DNA from: Azolla caroliniana
Taxonomy: Eukaryota; Polypodiophyta
Length of the DNA: 64,000 nucleotides
Assembly (NCBI GenBank): GCA_043228905.1
Contig: JBHGNT010000002.1
Location: forward strand, 3,534,001 to 3,598,000
Direction of reading: 5' to 3'
The stretch's first letter is position 1; every line of letters starts with the position of its first letter. Under the pieces are notes generated by a model. The model was not told the DNA's origin. It saw nothing but the letters and a program-made list of their open reading frames with translations, and searched no databases. Made by a program: the position numbers and the translations under genes. Shown here one piece after another: positions 53,747 through 64,000 of this stretch.

Positions 53747-56700
53747 ATGAAAGTGGTAACATGGAATGTGAGAGGGGCATGTTCTCCTCATAAGAAGTAT
53801 ATATTATGGCAAACTTTGTTAAATAAAGAATGGGATGTATTATGTGCAGTTGAGCATAAGTGTCATGAGTTACCAGGATCCACAGTTCATTTGCGTGGAT
53901 ATTCATCATTCTATGCAGGACATCTTAATAATCATTATTCATGTGTGGTATTAATCGTGCGGGATAAATATTATCCTCAGGTGGTGCATAATGATCCTTA
54001 TGGTCGGTTTTTGTTTCTAGAAATCACTTTTTTTGGCGAGGTTGTGTGAGTGTTTGGGATTTTTGCCCCTAACCAAGCCACTCAACGTATTGCATTATGG
54101 AGCTCACTTCGTCAAACCCTATGTGTTGGTCTTCTAGGATTACTTATGGGTGATTTTAACATGTGTGTTGATGCATCTCAATCTACATCTGGACATTCAA
54201 TCATGGATGATCCTAAGCAAGTTGCTTGGGATTCATTAGCTATGGAGGTTCTGAAGTTGGATGTTTGGACATGGTTGCATGGGAATGATCCAAGTTTTAC
54301 TTTCCAATTCTCTCAACATAGAATAACATAGAGTCGGTTAGATAGAATGTATGTGATGCACAATGATTCTTTTTTACCGACATCACTTCGTATGACAATT
54401 TTACAAGATGTAGGAACTTCAGACCACTTTCCTATTTGTTTGGAGGTTTGTGGTCATGCAATTGACATGTATAAGTCTTTACTTGGAAAGCCTCCATTAC
54501 GCTTTAACTCTTCTCTTTTGCCTCAACCTCACTTTGATTCTCTCATGGAGCAAATTTTGGTAATTTTTTCACAAGAAGTGAATCTTAAAGGAGTTAAAGC
54601 ATGGGAAATCACATTACGAAACATTAAGATCATTCATCGTATGTATGGAGTAACTAATGCTCAACGAAGAAGAGGTCTTCTTCGACAATTCTCACAAGTT
54701 CTCTCCAACTGTAATGCATTATTGATACATGCACCATTAGATGAGGAGATTTTGGATATCCAAAGTCAATTGCATGTTATTATTTCTTAGTTGCAATGCC
54801 AAAGTTATCGTTATGCGAAGATGCGACAATTGAGGGATGGACTCATAAATAATCAATGTCAATCTCATTTGTTTTTCCAAACGTTACATCCTACTTATAC
54901 TCGATCTAATGTGGTACATGTGAAGCAAGGGGATGAATGGATAGTGGATCCTACTACAATAATTGACATATGTCTTCATTACTTTAAGGAGTTGATTGGC
55001 CCACAATTGTTAATGAGTTCCAAATGTGGCATCTCCAGAGTCATTTCATCAATGGAGACCTATTTCTTTGATGGGAGGGTTGTATAAGATATTTACAAAG
55101 GTCTTGGCGAATAGATCACAAAAGTATTTGTCAAAGTTGATACATCCCACCCAATATGGTTTTATTGCAAGTAGGAATATACTGCATAATGTGTTGAATG
55201 TTCAAATGGCCATGGATTATGCTCGAAACACTCATCAAGAATTGATTATGGTGCAATTAGATTTGGAGAAAGCTTATGATCATGTTAATAGGTCCTTTAT
55301 TTTTGGGTTAATGCATACAATAGGCTTTGGACCTCTTATGTCTCACCTCATATTTTTATTAGGACAAGATGCGGTGTCTCGAGTAATGCTTAATGGCGGA
55401 GTTACATCAGATATTGCCCTCACAAGATACGTTCATCAAGGATGCCCTATTAGTCCATTGTTGTTTGCTATTGTTACTCATCCCTTGTTAGTGATGCTAT
55501 CCAGACTTGCAACAAATAGTGATATTATGTGTCTACACCTTCCGTCTAGAGGGCAACTAGTAGCACAAGCTTTGGCTAATGATTCTTTCATGTTTCTACA
55601 AGCCTCATGAGAGAATCTTGAGAAGGGGATGCTTGTATGGAACCAATTTGCATTGGCTTCCGGATTACATATTAATTGGAGGAAGTCTAGTCTCATATCA
55701 TGTACTGAAAGGGATTTGGAATGTTTAGGAAGGCAAGGATCCGTGGTGAAGAAAGACTCTATTTTTTGACACTTGGGCTATCCATTAGGAATGAATGTTA
55801 CAAATGGTTAATTGATTGAATGGATGTCTAGTAAGTTGAGGGATAAGTTCATGTATTGGAAGTCACAATCTTGGTCATTTCATGTACGCTTGAAGGTTGT
55901 ATAATGTATTATGGAACCCATGATATTATATTGCTTGCCATTGTTGCCATGGACAAAGAAGGCTTTACATTCTATTTTGCAACCTCTTCGATATTTGTTG
56001 TGGAAGAAGAGGGATAAGATGGGAATCACTTGGGTTGCATGGAATCATCTAGCAACCCCTAAGCGCTTGGGGGGAGCTGGAATATTGAACTTATCTAAGC
56101 ATATGATGGCTCGTAGATTTTCATTATTACAATATATGTGTTCAAACTCAACCATAGATATCTATTGTTCAATATTTCATTGAGAACAAGGGTTTAACAC
56201 ATAGGAGGACAACGATTAAGGCTTCATGGTGGCAATTATTGAATGGATGTATTTCACTTAGGATTCCGGGCCTTACATGTGTTCAACACTTGGTTACCTC
56301 ATGTCAAGAAGCACTCTTGTTATGTGTATGGAAACCATCATCTAGTAGAGAGCATTGTAATTCTTTGCAAAAAGACTAGCTTCTGTCTTCTCTGATATTA
56401 TGTTGGCCAAGAAATGAGAGATTGCGCTCTCAATTTAATCGTTTATTTCGTTAGGGGGTCAAAGAGGTGAGAGATATAGTTGAGGCTCCATCTCAAAGAA
56501 TTTTGGAGTTTGCTGAAGTGCGACAATTATTGCGGATTCCACCTAATTATGGGTTTATTTGGCAACAACTACAAAATATTACATTGATGCAAGGTGCCTT
56601 ACCTCTACAAACAAGAGAACAATTGTGGCTTGATTGGTGTTTAAAGGGTCAAACATCATTGTTACAAGTGACTACTAATCTTTTGTATCATTGCTCTGTT

Positions 56701-56988
56701 GAGTCTCTTGGATGGTTATTATCTAAGGCTGAAGAAGAATGGAGATTACACAAATCTGATCATGGGTGGTGATAGATCTTACAACGTAGTTGACATTCTA
56801 AATTGCCACTTGTAGCAAAGGTCTTCATTTGGAGAGTTTTGATTGGAGGTTTGCCTTTGGGATTAGCTCTAAAGTGTCGTGGATTAGCAATGAGTAATTG
56901 TTTCTTTTGCACTTTTCAAATGGAAGATAGTACTCATCAATTTATACAATGTCTGATTGCTTATCAGATTTGGAGTTACATTTCTTAA
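53747..56988 (+). pseudogene. LINE-C ORF2: endonuclease-reverse transcriptase, broken
   Basis: ATG 53747. The APE-type endonuclease keeps WNVRG, VEHK, GDFN (near 54152), SRLDRMY (54331) and SDHFP (near 54421), with TGA at 54047-54049 and TAG near 54330. RT: RPISLMGGLYKIFTKVLANR after a frameshift near 55040, TQYGFIASRNILHNVL, VQLDLEKAYDHVNRSF, HQGCPISPLLF. The catalytic loop reads ALANDSFMFLQAS near 55580, Asn replacing the first Asp of the xADD motif. A stop follows at once (TGA 55608-55610). The C-terminal part (56467-56988) ends in a zinc-finger-like CFFCTFQMEDSTHQFIQC. The degenerate end runs to about 57300, then an AT-rich 3' end and a GA tail (57394-57424). Confidence 0.85.
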
Positions 56989-57391
56989 ATTTGGCAAGTT
57001 TTATCACGGTGTTATTTGACACCTAGACAATGGGTGTTTGCACAATTTACACAAGTTGAGCCAAAATCAGAGATGGAGATCGTTTTTCGATTTCTAAGAT
57101 ATTGGGGATTGCGTCATAATTAGAATATGCGTAACGCTTTTGTATTCGACGGTAGACATGGAGTGAAAGCATATCTACGAAAGTTGAAGGGAGTACTAAT
57201 ATGGCAATTTTCTTTATTGGAGCAAGTGGAAATTCTTTCCTCGATGGAGTGTTCGTCTTGCCTATTGGCAATTCAACATATTCCACTACCCATATAGTGT
57301 AGTGTAGTTAGTGGGTGACCATACTCCATTGTCACACCTATTGTAAGTAGTGTTTTTTACACACATTTATTAATATAATTGTGTATTTTCA

Positions 57392-57393
<2 letters not shown>

Positions 57394-57424
<31 letters not shown>
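57394..57424. repeat. (GA)n tail at the 3' end of LINE-C
   Basis: GA run directly after TGTGTATTTTCACCAA. LINE-B also ends in a GA-rich tract. Confidence 0.85.
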
Positions 57425-57430
<6 letters not shown>

Positions 57431-57436
57431 ATTCAT

Positions 57437-57658
57437 TCCCAGATGGATGTAGCTTAGTTGGTAAGGTTGCCCAATTGAGACCAAGTGGTCATGGGTTGAA
57501 CCCCTACATTCCACAATGGCATCTAGTGAATTAAGAGATATGTATGGAGTATATAATAGAGAGGTGAGTAAAATTGGGTTTCAAACCCAAGACATAGTAT
57601 AGTGGCTTGTAGTATAACAACTTACTAATAGGGTAAAAGCTAATTACAAGAAAAAAAA
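57437..57658 (+). mobile_element. tRNA-derived SINE with perfect target duplication
   Basis: About 222 bp. A-box-like TAGCTTAGTTGG (near 57450) and B-box-like GGTTGAACCCC (near 57494) stand at tRNA spacing. An unrelated body follows, then a short poly(A) (57650-57658). The 12-bp sequence ATGATAATTCAT occurs immediately before (57425-57436) and after (57659-57670) the element. A functional tRNA is unlikely: the 3' half does not fold back on the 5' end and no anticodon arm is evident. It sits right behind the GA tail of LINE-C. Confidence 0.85.
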
Positions 57659-57670
57659 ATGATAATTCAT

Positions 57671-58089
57671 CAACATAGAGAGGTTAAGGTAGAAAGAAAC
57701 AAACTCTTTAAACTTAATGTGTTAGTGATTTGTTTATGTCATCACCTCACATTTACTTTTTGAAGGTTTTTGCTTCTTTTTTATTCCCAACAATTGAAAA
57801 TGAATAACATGAGTGATTACATTGAGGAGATGCCAAGTTTTTAGCAACCCTTAAATATATATTTTTGTGTACATGTATCTGGCAAGTATATTTATTATTA
57901 AAATATTTCATCACTCCAAATATAATGTACTAACTAGCATTGAGTACATTAAAACTCAAGTGTTCTTAGGAAGATTGAAGTGTAAGAAGGAAACAAATGG
58001 AGTATGTGATTGAGGACTATATCTCCATGATCATTTGTATTTGTCTATTTTAATCATAATATAGTTAAATCCAATTGTCACACTAATGA
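57671..58089. other. AT-rich spacer, nothing recognised
   Basis: No open frame of note, no repeat structure seen. Confidence 0.5.
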
Positions 58090-58094
58090 TGGCC

Positions 58095-58735
58095 ATAGAA
58101 TAGGATCGGTAACGGCTCGGCCCAAGCCTAAACCATTTTGCTAAACTGGTTTTAAATGGCTTAACGGCTAGGTTCGGCTTAGGCTCGAACCTGCCTAAAC
58201 GGTTTGAGCTCAGGTCGGCTTGGCTTGAGCCTTGCCAAACCGGTTAAGTTGTTTGTGCGATTTAATAATTAGGTTAGAGTCTTAGAGAATAAAAACTTAA
58301 AGGGTTAGAAATTAGACGGTTACGAACTTAGAAGTAACAATCGACAATGGTTCAGTTTGGTTTGAGAGGGTCAAAACCCTATTGGTTTGGAACCGAACCG
58401 TTTAAATATTTTTAAACTTGAACCGAACCAAACCGAAATGTTTAAATATTTTAAAATTTGAACCAAACCAAACCAAGCCGTTTAAATATTTTAAAACTTG
58501 AACCGAACCGAACCATGAAACCGTTAAACCGAATCGTTAAACCTTTTTCAAACCGTTAAAACCGCGGTTTCATGGTTCGGTTTCGGTTTTTTCAACTTAG
58601 GTCAAATTTAAAAAACCTAAACCCAAACCAAACCAATTTAAAAAACCTAAACCCGAACTGAACCAAATAGTTAAAAACCATTAAGTCGCATTCCACGGTT
58701 TTGTTCGGTTCGGTTCAAACCGAACCGTTTCCTAC
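58095..58735. repeat. MITE-like sequence with AACCGAACC minisatellite
   Basis: Begins TAGGATCGGTAACGGCTCGG and contains alternating GGTTTGGCT / AACCGGTT stretches. About 58380-58520 holds a 46-bp-scale tandem of CCGTTTAAATATTTTAAAA plus CTTGAACCGAACC variants. It ends AACCGAACCGTTTCCTACA. Start and end resemble the TAGG(N)2-3GGCAACGG termini of plant hAT-type MITEs, partly inverted. I find no matching 8-bp target duplication, so it may be composite. Confidence 0.5.
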
Positions 58736-58855
58736 ACGCCTTCAGGTAATCACTGACATGGCTTTTTGAAAGCATTCTACATATCCAAATTTGTGATGGT
58801 GGTGCTCTATCGTTGGAGTGATACGATATATTTGGCACACAAATTATTGTCATAA

Positions 58856-59069
58856 TTATATCTGGTCGTCATCTGAATTCTCTGAGCGAGAGCAGGCACA
58901 CAAATGATTCTCTCCTAGCAGAAATGGTGGACAAAGAATTGATGGATGCATTTCATATCTCTCAAGAGAGCCTCTGGCAATGCTGTTTTCAGTTCTAGCA
59001 AGAAGAATTCCAAGCATCTTTGGCCCATGAAGTCCATAATGATTTATAATGAATGGTTCAAAACCTTCT
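58856..59069 (-). CDS. Possible terminal exon, unrecognised
   Basis: On the minus strand a good acceptor (CTTTATCCTTTTCAG) opens about 70 codons ending at TAA 58856-58858. The sequence is protein-like (GFEPFIINHYGLHGPKMLGIL, HPSILCPPFLLGENHLCACS). No upstream exon is identified and no family recognised; it may be a gene relic. Confidence 0.28.
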
Positions 59070-59599
59070 CTGAAAAGGATAAAGGAAGTAGGAGACATGA
59101 AGGCAGAAACATATGTGGTCTTCCTCTGTCTCAAAACTCTACAGAGAACATAATCAAAAGACAGGCTTTTTGGCCTTTTGTTTGTAGGCCATCATAGCTT
59201 CCAATCTCTAACTTAGAACTCATAATGAGCAGCATACCTATCAATACCTTATGGGGAATTTATTAGATCTGCCCAATCAATACCTCATACCACATTAGAG
59301 AGTTGAGCATCCATTGTTGTCGAGGTGAATGACGAATCAGTGCGACGAATGCATATGAATTTATTCTTGCAATGCATGTCCAAGGTGAGCAGTGGATTGA
59401 TCCATCTGTGTTCCTTATCCAGCCTTAATAATAGTATGTCTCCTTCTATTGCTAATTTGTTTCTGTGAGCTAAATGCTCATTTTAATTTGAAAAAAGAAT
59501 GGAGTATCTCTGTAAAAAATTGCACAATTGGTGAGTTATGGGTGTGCATGTTTCGATCACGAACTGGAATATATTTCTATGAATCAGCACACCATGGAT

Positions 59600-59730
59600 G
59601 AAACATTATGCTTCGGTTTGGTTTGGTTTGAGAACCCTGAAACAGTTTACGCTTAATTGGTTTGGCTTGGACAAGGCCAAACTGGTTAAGCCTAAACCGA
59701 ACCGTTGCCAATTCCTACATGCTTGTACAT
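59600..59730. repeat. Second AACCGAACC MITE-like fragment
   Basis: TTCGGTTTGGTTTGGTTTGA at the left, AACCGAACCGTTGCCAATTCCTA at the right. The complement of the right end, TAGGAATTGGCAACGGTTCG, resembles the terminus of hAT-type plant MITEs. The left terminus is not recognisable. Confidence 0.4.
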
Positions 59731-60016
59731 CATTTTTGTATCTTTATACAAAACACATTTCACACAGAATTATATTATTTGAAATATTAAGAGAAGAAAA
59801 TAAATGCATAATTAAAGATTAGATGTGTGTTTCTTTTCTACTTTGAATCTGTGTCTCTTCATTTTAAGGTATAGCTAGAATTCTGCTTATGATTCATTAT
59901 CTTAACAAAAAAAATTAAAATCCCGCATTTCGCTAATTAGTTGCCCAACCTTGGCAAATGAAAAGAGTTGGAATGAAGTCTTGTAAATGAAATTTTGAGA
60001 AGGAATAAGTTTTTAC

Positions 60017-60307
60017 TCAATGGAGAAAAGGAATGGCTCTTGTCAACAATGATACAAACATCATGCCATACATGATAGTGACCACCGAAAACCTATGAGC
60101 CATAACCGTGGCCTTGTTAACTGGTGCAGATAGAGATGGAGATCCTGTGTCAGGATGCCAAACAAAGGAATTAAGCATGTTATTTGAAGATCTAGTGCAT
60201 AAATCCATAAATCCTATGGCTAAGATTAAAACATTTGCAGAAAATGCAATCGAACAAATCATCAACAATAACAATTCATTAAAGTCAATGAATGTAATAT
60301 TATTCAC
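60017..60307 (-). CDS. Possible small membrane-protein exon
   Basis: Minus-strand open frame of up to 96 codons with two hydrophobic segments: LLLLMICSIAFSANVLILAIGFM, split here as LLLLMICSIAFSAN then VLILAIGFM, and VVTIMYGMMFVSLL. They are separated by a polar loop (SFVWHPDTGSPSLSAPVNKA), ending in a stop at 60017. Its codon texture is more protein-like than its surroundings, but the start is not an ATG that I can defend and no family is recognised. Confidence 0.25.
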   Translation of the reverse strand: MNNITFIDFNELLLLMICSIAFSANVLILAIGFMDLCTRSSNNMLNSFVWHPDTGSPSLSAPVNKATVMAHRFSVVTIMYGMMFVSLLTRAIPFLH

Positions 60308-61526
60308 CTAAAGAATTAGCTTTATTTTCCATTTCGTAAAATTTGTTTATGAAAGTGCATTGGTACATCACATGGGAAATTGTGTAATCACCAATTTGGT
60401 TGAGAAATAATCAATTCCATTACGTATTGTGTTCTCTAATAATTTGATGAACATTTAAAAAGCCATACTGAATGCCAAAACATGGCTAATGAGGTTGATT
60501 TCCATATTGACACGTTGAAGAAAGTCAATATCCCATCAAAGACACAATAATTTGATGTTAACTAATAGCTTGATAATAAGATGGAAACAACTTCAATATG
60601 ATTTTATGTACAAGATAATATGTAAGGTAAACATTGAAAATCTTGAATATAATACAATGTGTTACTTTACCCTATATACTTTTTCATTATAGCTAGCTTT
60701 GGTGGACAAAGTGGTGTAGAAAATACAAGCATGTGCACATGTAATGAACTCGTTGTACAAATTGCAAAATCTCGATAAACAAATGGTTTTGTATTTCATG
60801 ACTTAGTGAAATATATAAGGAAGCGCAATCTAATTGTTTAAATATTGAGCTAAAGTTGGTACTATTTCAATTGAAGATCTTTAAAACCATTAATGCTATA
60901 AGTCATATAAGATTGCTCTATAACAAATCCATCTTAAGAACAAGTGTAAATATTAATCAAAGGGAGCAATAGAATGGTGTGAAAACTATGGGGATGATGA
61001 TTTTTTGGAAAAAAAAAAAGAAAACTATGGGGATGATGAGTCATAGAGATGTCATTGTGGGTACTAATTGTGATGTATTAAAATGAAATATTAGGATTAA
61101 TTAGCTAAAAACGACCTATGTTAGCATGCATGTAAATCATTAACATTGCTCCTACACTTAATCATAACTTAAACTATTTGAACATTTTATATTAGGTTAT
61201 ATGTGGAATGCATTAAAAATACTTTATTTAAACGCACAAAATATATCATATGATACCAACGTGAAAACGATAGAAGTTGTACATGTCTACTTTTTATTAT
61301 ATTCATCTATGAAAACGATAGAGATTGGTGCTAATTAAATTAATTATATGCCATGGATATGTTAATTATCATTGTGATTAGTACTAGTAATAGCAACATT
61401 GGCCTTGCCACCCATGTCTAACCATAATGTTGATTATATACAATTGGTACTCCTTGCAATGCTAGTTATTATATATAATATTGTTAATCACAATGTTCTA
61501 GTGATTGTTGGTAGACCAAATAATGG
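60308..61526. other. AT-rich intergenic sequence
   Basis: No gene seen. A short direct repeat AAAACTATGGGGATGATGA occurs twice near 60983 and 61020, separated by a T/A-rich stretch. It may contain the second exon or 3' UTR of the minus-strand LTP-like gene, but I cannot place it. Confidence 0.4.
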
Positions 61527-62018
61527 CTAATGGCTATAGTTTATAATTAGCATTATTTGCGATCTATTATGATCTTCTATAAGCAAACATATCATTGTGA
61601 TAAGCAAGAAAAGAGGGATGGGTATATCATGTGTTTTATTTAGATTTAAGATGACATTAGAAAGAAAGAGTGATTGGGGGAGCATACCAGTTGGGACGTT
61701 ATTTGAGGGAGAGGGGGCAGTGATGGAACAAAGGATGTTGAGCTCATTGGCTCGACTTAGGTTGACATTTGGAATCTCGAGGGATAAATTGCGAAGTGTA
61801 GAAAGGCATTCGGGATAGGCATTCACATATGCTGCGAGTGGCTTGCAACACTCGGGCCCTACCACCGAATCATTACCTATTTTCACATATGGGAAACATG
61901 TGTACAAGCTTGAGCTTTCTCCAATGCAAGAAGATGAGGTTCCTTGTGCCTCCACGCTCATCACTAACACAACAATAGATATAATCATCAATTGCACTAA
62001 TACAATTGCTAACCCCAT
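61527..62018 (-). CDS. Secreted lipid-transfer / xylogen-like 8-Cys protein, 5' exon
   Basis: ATG 62018. Residues 1-25 are a clear signal peptide (hydrophobic VLVQLMIISIVVLVM, cleavage near VEA-QG). Then comes an nsLTP/LTPG-type motif: SSC, LYTCFPYV, the adjacent Cys pair in GPECCKPLAAYV, PECLSTL and LNILC. This matches the family order C-C-CC-C-C, but the CXC motif is C-L-S and the final Cys is not in this exon. LTPG/xylogen-like proteins are secreted or GPI-anchored and bind lipids in the cell wall. After the Cys domain the frame runs through SPSNNVPT. A donor GTATGCTC at 61687 (exon end about 61688) is in the position where this family commonly has an intron, so the translated tail to 61527 may be intron read-through. 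The 5' UTR holds a GT tract. Confidence 0.65.
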   Translation of the reverse strand: MGLAIVLVQLMIISIVVLVMSVEAQGTSSSCIGESSSLYTCFPYVKIGNDSVVGPECCKPLAAYVNAYPECLSTLRNLSLEIPNVNLSRANELNILCSITAPSPSNNVPTGMLPQSLFLSNVILNLNKTHDIPIPLFLLITMICLLIEDHNRSQIMLIINYSH

Positions 62019-62028
62019 TGCTTCTTTC

Positions 62029-62030
<2 letters not shown>

Positions 62031-62069
<39 letters not shown>
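62031..62069. repeat. (GT)n microsatellite in the 5' UTR of the LTP-like gene
   Basis: About 19 GT units, starting 13 bases upstream of the ATG at 62018 (minus strand reads (AC)n). Confidence 0.9.
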
Positions 62070-62070
<1 letters not shown>

Positions 62071-62221
62071 TCCCTCCCTTCCCTTTCTACTCAAGTTCAC
62101 AAAAAGCACTCTTCTTCACTCCGCTCCCCCTTTTCACTTTTCTGTTCCTCACCACACATTTTTTAAAGACTAGTTCAATCTTCTTTACAAACCCTCTCCC
62201 TATGAAAAAACATTCAAACCC

Positions 62222-62230
62222 TATATATAT
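62222..62230 (-). promoter_or_regulatory. Candidate TATA box of the LTP-like gene
   Basis: Minus strand ATATATATAG about 205 bases upstream of the ATG, followed downstream by CT-poor then GT-rich leader. Position fits a 5' UTR of roughly 170 bases. Confidence 0.4.
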
Positions 62231-62280
62231 TTTGATTGCTCTCTCTCTCTCTCTCTCTCATGCACAAGGGTAGACACCCA

Positions 62281-64000
62281 ACATGCTTAAGTCTACATAC
62301 TACTAACGAATGCTCGGCCCGACATGGGAACAAAATAAGACACACACTCCACAAGTAGATAAAAGACATTGACGGGATCATCAAAAGTTTGGTGGAAACT
62401 TCTTGGGTATAATTGCATAACAGGATGGCTCAACCTTGTCCAATACAGGTTTTTTGTGTTCTTTTTTCTAAGGATCCTCTCTCAAAGAAAAACTATAGTA
62501 AGGATGAAGTGTGAAGAATCATATATTCAATTTCTTTATTTAACAAAAACAATTTCCTTTGAACAATTTTTATTACAATGAGTCATTCCAACATTAAAGA
62601 ATTGGTAAGTTTTTTACAATATTAATGAAAAATATGTTTGTCAAAACATCCCTCTATACAAGAGTATTTCCAACACATGCTCTTTCTCTCTCTCTCTCTC
62701 TCTCTCTGTCCTCTACCGAAGAACTTAACATGTCCCAAGAAAAGAAAAAGAAAAGTTTCTTTTAGAATTCCAAAGAACAGTTTCACTTAGAACACCGTAT
62801 ACTTGGATCAATCATTAACGTCTTCTCTTCAATCGATAAAGCCAAGTTCACATTTAATGGATACTTGTCTAATCACATGTGTCTTGTTTTCAAAGCACCA
62901 ATTCACATCAAGCAAAAAAAAAGAGATAAGTCTTTCTTTACGTAGTGCATCTTGGGCACATGGACGACAATTTATCCGTTACTTTATTTAATGATTTATC
63001 TAGAGAGAGAAGAGAGAGTTCAAGAAGAAAAAGAGACTTGGAGAAAATGTGTCATTTCTTGTTCAATGTATCTAGAATGCAATGAAGATGAATCATAATT
63101 TCAACTCAAAAAAGGTAAAGGAAAGTATTGTGTGTGCCAGTTGTGTAACTCTACTAAGAGGACACATTCATCCCAACTATGAACTCTCAAGTTTGCCCTA
63201 CGCAAATTCAATAAATGAGCCTCACCCACCGTCATTAAAGAAAGACATGTTATTGTACTTGTCCAATCTATTATCCGATCATTTAGACACTTTATTTATA
63301 GTTCAACCAATATTTGACCTTGAAATAAACTAAACTTTCTTCTTCTTTGTGCTAATTTGCGAGAAGGGTGTTAAAGATGTGAGTAGAACCATAAGGGTCC
63401 TAAACTAGGTAAGTTAGGATTTGTTGTTGTTGACTTCGTAGTGTTTCCATGACCGAAGTATATGCACAATCACATATCCGTGTATACTTGACAATTTCCC
63501 CTCTCGGTATATCTTTATATGCATATGTTTATAAACTCTTGTTTTTATGAGTGAGTGCTTAAATAATTTTAATCAAGTGTATCTAAAAATGTGTGTACCC
63601 AAGAAGGTGCAAAATTGTGTATATGCATATGGTTGTTTTTGTGGTTGTGTGTTTGCATATCAATGTGTGAGAATTAATGTCTTTGGTTGTAAATTTGTAT
63701 GAGTAAATATGTGCATGTTTATAGGTGTTCACGTGTGTAACTTTCTGTGAGCATGTATTGATGAATGTGGAATCATAATTGTGTTTCTATGGATGTGAAT
63801 GCGAAAGTTTGATTATGGTTGTATGAAAGTTTGGATTTTCAAATGTGCTAATGTGAATGTTTTTGTTTATGATACGAGAGTATGGAGACATGTGTGAGAA
63901 TGTGCTTATGGGTGTCTAGATATGTGAAATGCATCATTATGATCCTAATTGTGCATATGATCTTTTAGTGGTCTTCTAATGGATATAGTTGATGATGTAT
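62281..64000. other. AT-rich intergenic sequence with simple repeats
   Basis: A CT run lies at about 62680-62707. From about 63540 to the end the sequence is enriched in GTGTAT, GTGTG and ATGTG words with no clean period, a degenerate TG-rich stretch. An 83-codon frame at 63082 has no domain or splice support. No gene called. Confidence 0.5.

Noticed and set aside
57437-57520. A functional tRNA gene
   Set aside because: A- and B-box-like motifs exist but no cloverleaf with paired acceptor stem is evident, and the unit carries a poly(A) tail and target duplication: a SINE.
63082-63333. 83-codon ORF near the right edge
   Set aside because: AT-rich surroundings, no domain, no splice or promoter context; not distinguishable from chance.

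Overview
The window reads as nuclear DNA of a land plant with a large, transposon-rich genome. Plant signs are spliced genes with GT-AG introns, a secreted lipid-transfer-like protein, L1 LINEs whose ORF1 resembles the plant DUF4283 plus CCHC type, Copia elements primed by initiator Met tRNA, and a tRNA-derived SINE. I cannot name the species. Nothing suggests bacteria, an organelle or a virus particle.

Layout. (a) 1-7.5 kb is genic: a partial exon on +, a two-exon fragment on -, and an uncharacterised RING-H2 gene on - whose long intron is filled by a 52/104-bp tandem array. (b) 7.5-57.4 kb is almost entirely nested retrotransposons. In order: a solo Copia LTR with a perfect 5-bp target duplication (7734-8584); a decayed Copia on - (8634-13691, 'Copia A'); a deleted Gypsy on - with its own LTR (13692-15935, 'element 9'); an old Gypsy on - (15936-26237, 'Gypsy 1') split by an LTR-complete but RT-less Gypsy on + (17247-23938, 'element 2') and a solo LTR (25045-25866); a decayed Copia on + (26238-30290, 'Copia B'); a LINE on - (LINE-A, about 30300-32420); a Gypsy on + (32962-41534, 'Gypsy 5') interrupted inside its integrase by a deleted relative (35554-40156, 'element 6'); a complete gag-only LTR element (41539-46428, 'element 7'); an LTR plus gag start on - (46429-47295, 'element 10'); a solo LTR (47296-47903, 'LTR 8'); a Copia A relative on - (47904-50334, 'Copia C'); a LINE 3' fragment (LINE-B); and a long but broken L1-type LINE (LINE-C, to about 57.4 kb). 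(c) 57.4-64 kb is AT-rich: a SINE with a perfect 12-bp target duplication, MITE-like sequence rich in AACCGAACC, weak gene fragments, and a secreted 8-Cys-type (lipid-transfer/xylogen-like) gene on - at 61.5-62.0 kb.

The Gypsy elements (1, 2, 5, 6, 7, 10) form one superfamily. They share the LTR start TGTCGTG, LTR ends in GACA, the primer site TGGTGAACCCGACGTG, the polypurine tract GGTGGGGGTGGA, a protease with DHGSEINLMS and an RT with FLDD(I/M)PIKGC. Every reverse transcriptase polyprotein here is broken by stops, frameshifts or deletions, many stops being TAG where Gln is expected. Element 7 alone has two nearly identical full-length LTRs and an intact ORF (gag), but no pol, so any movement would have needed enzymes from a relative.
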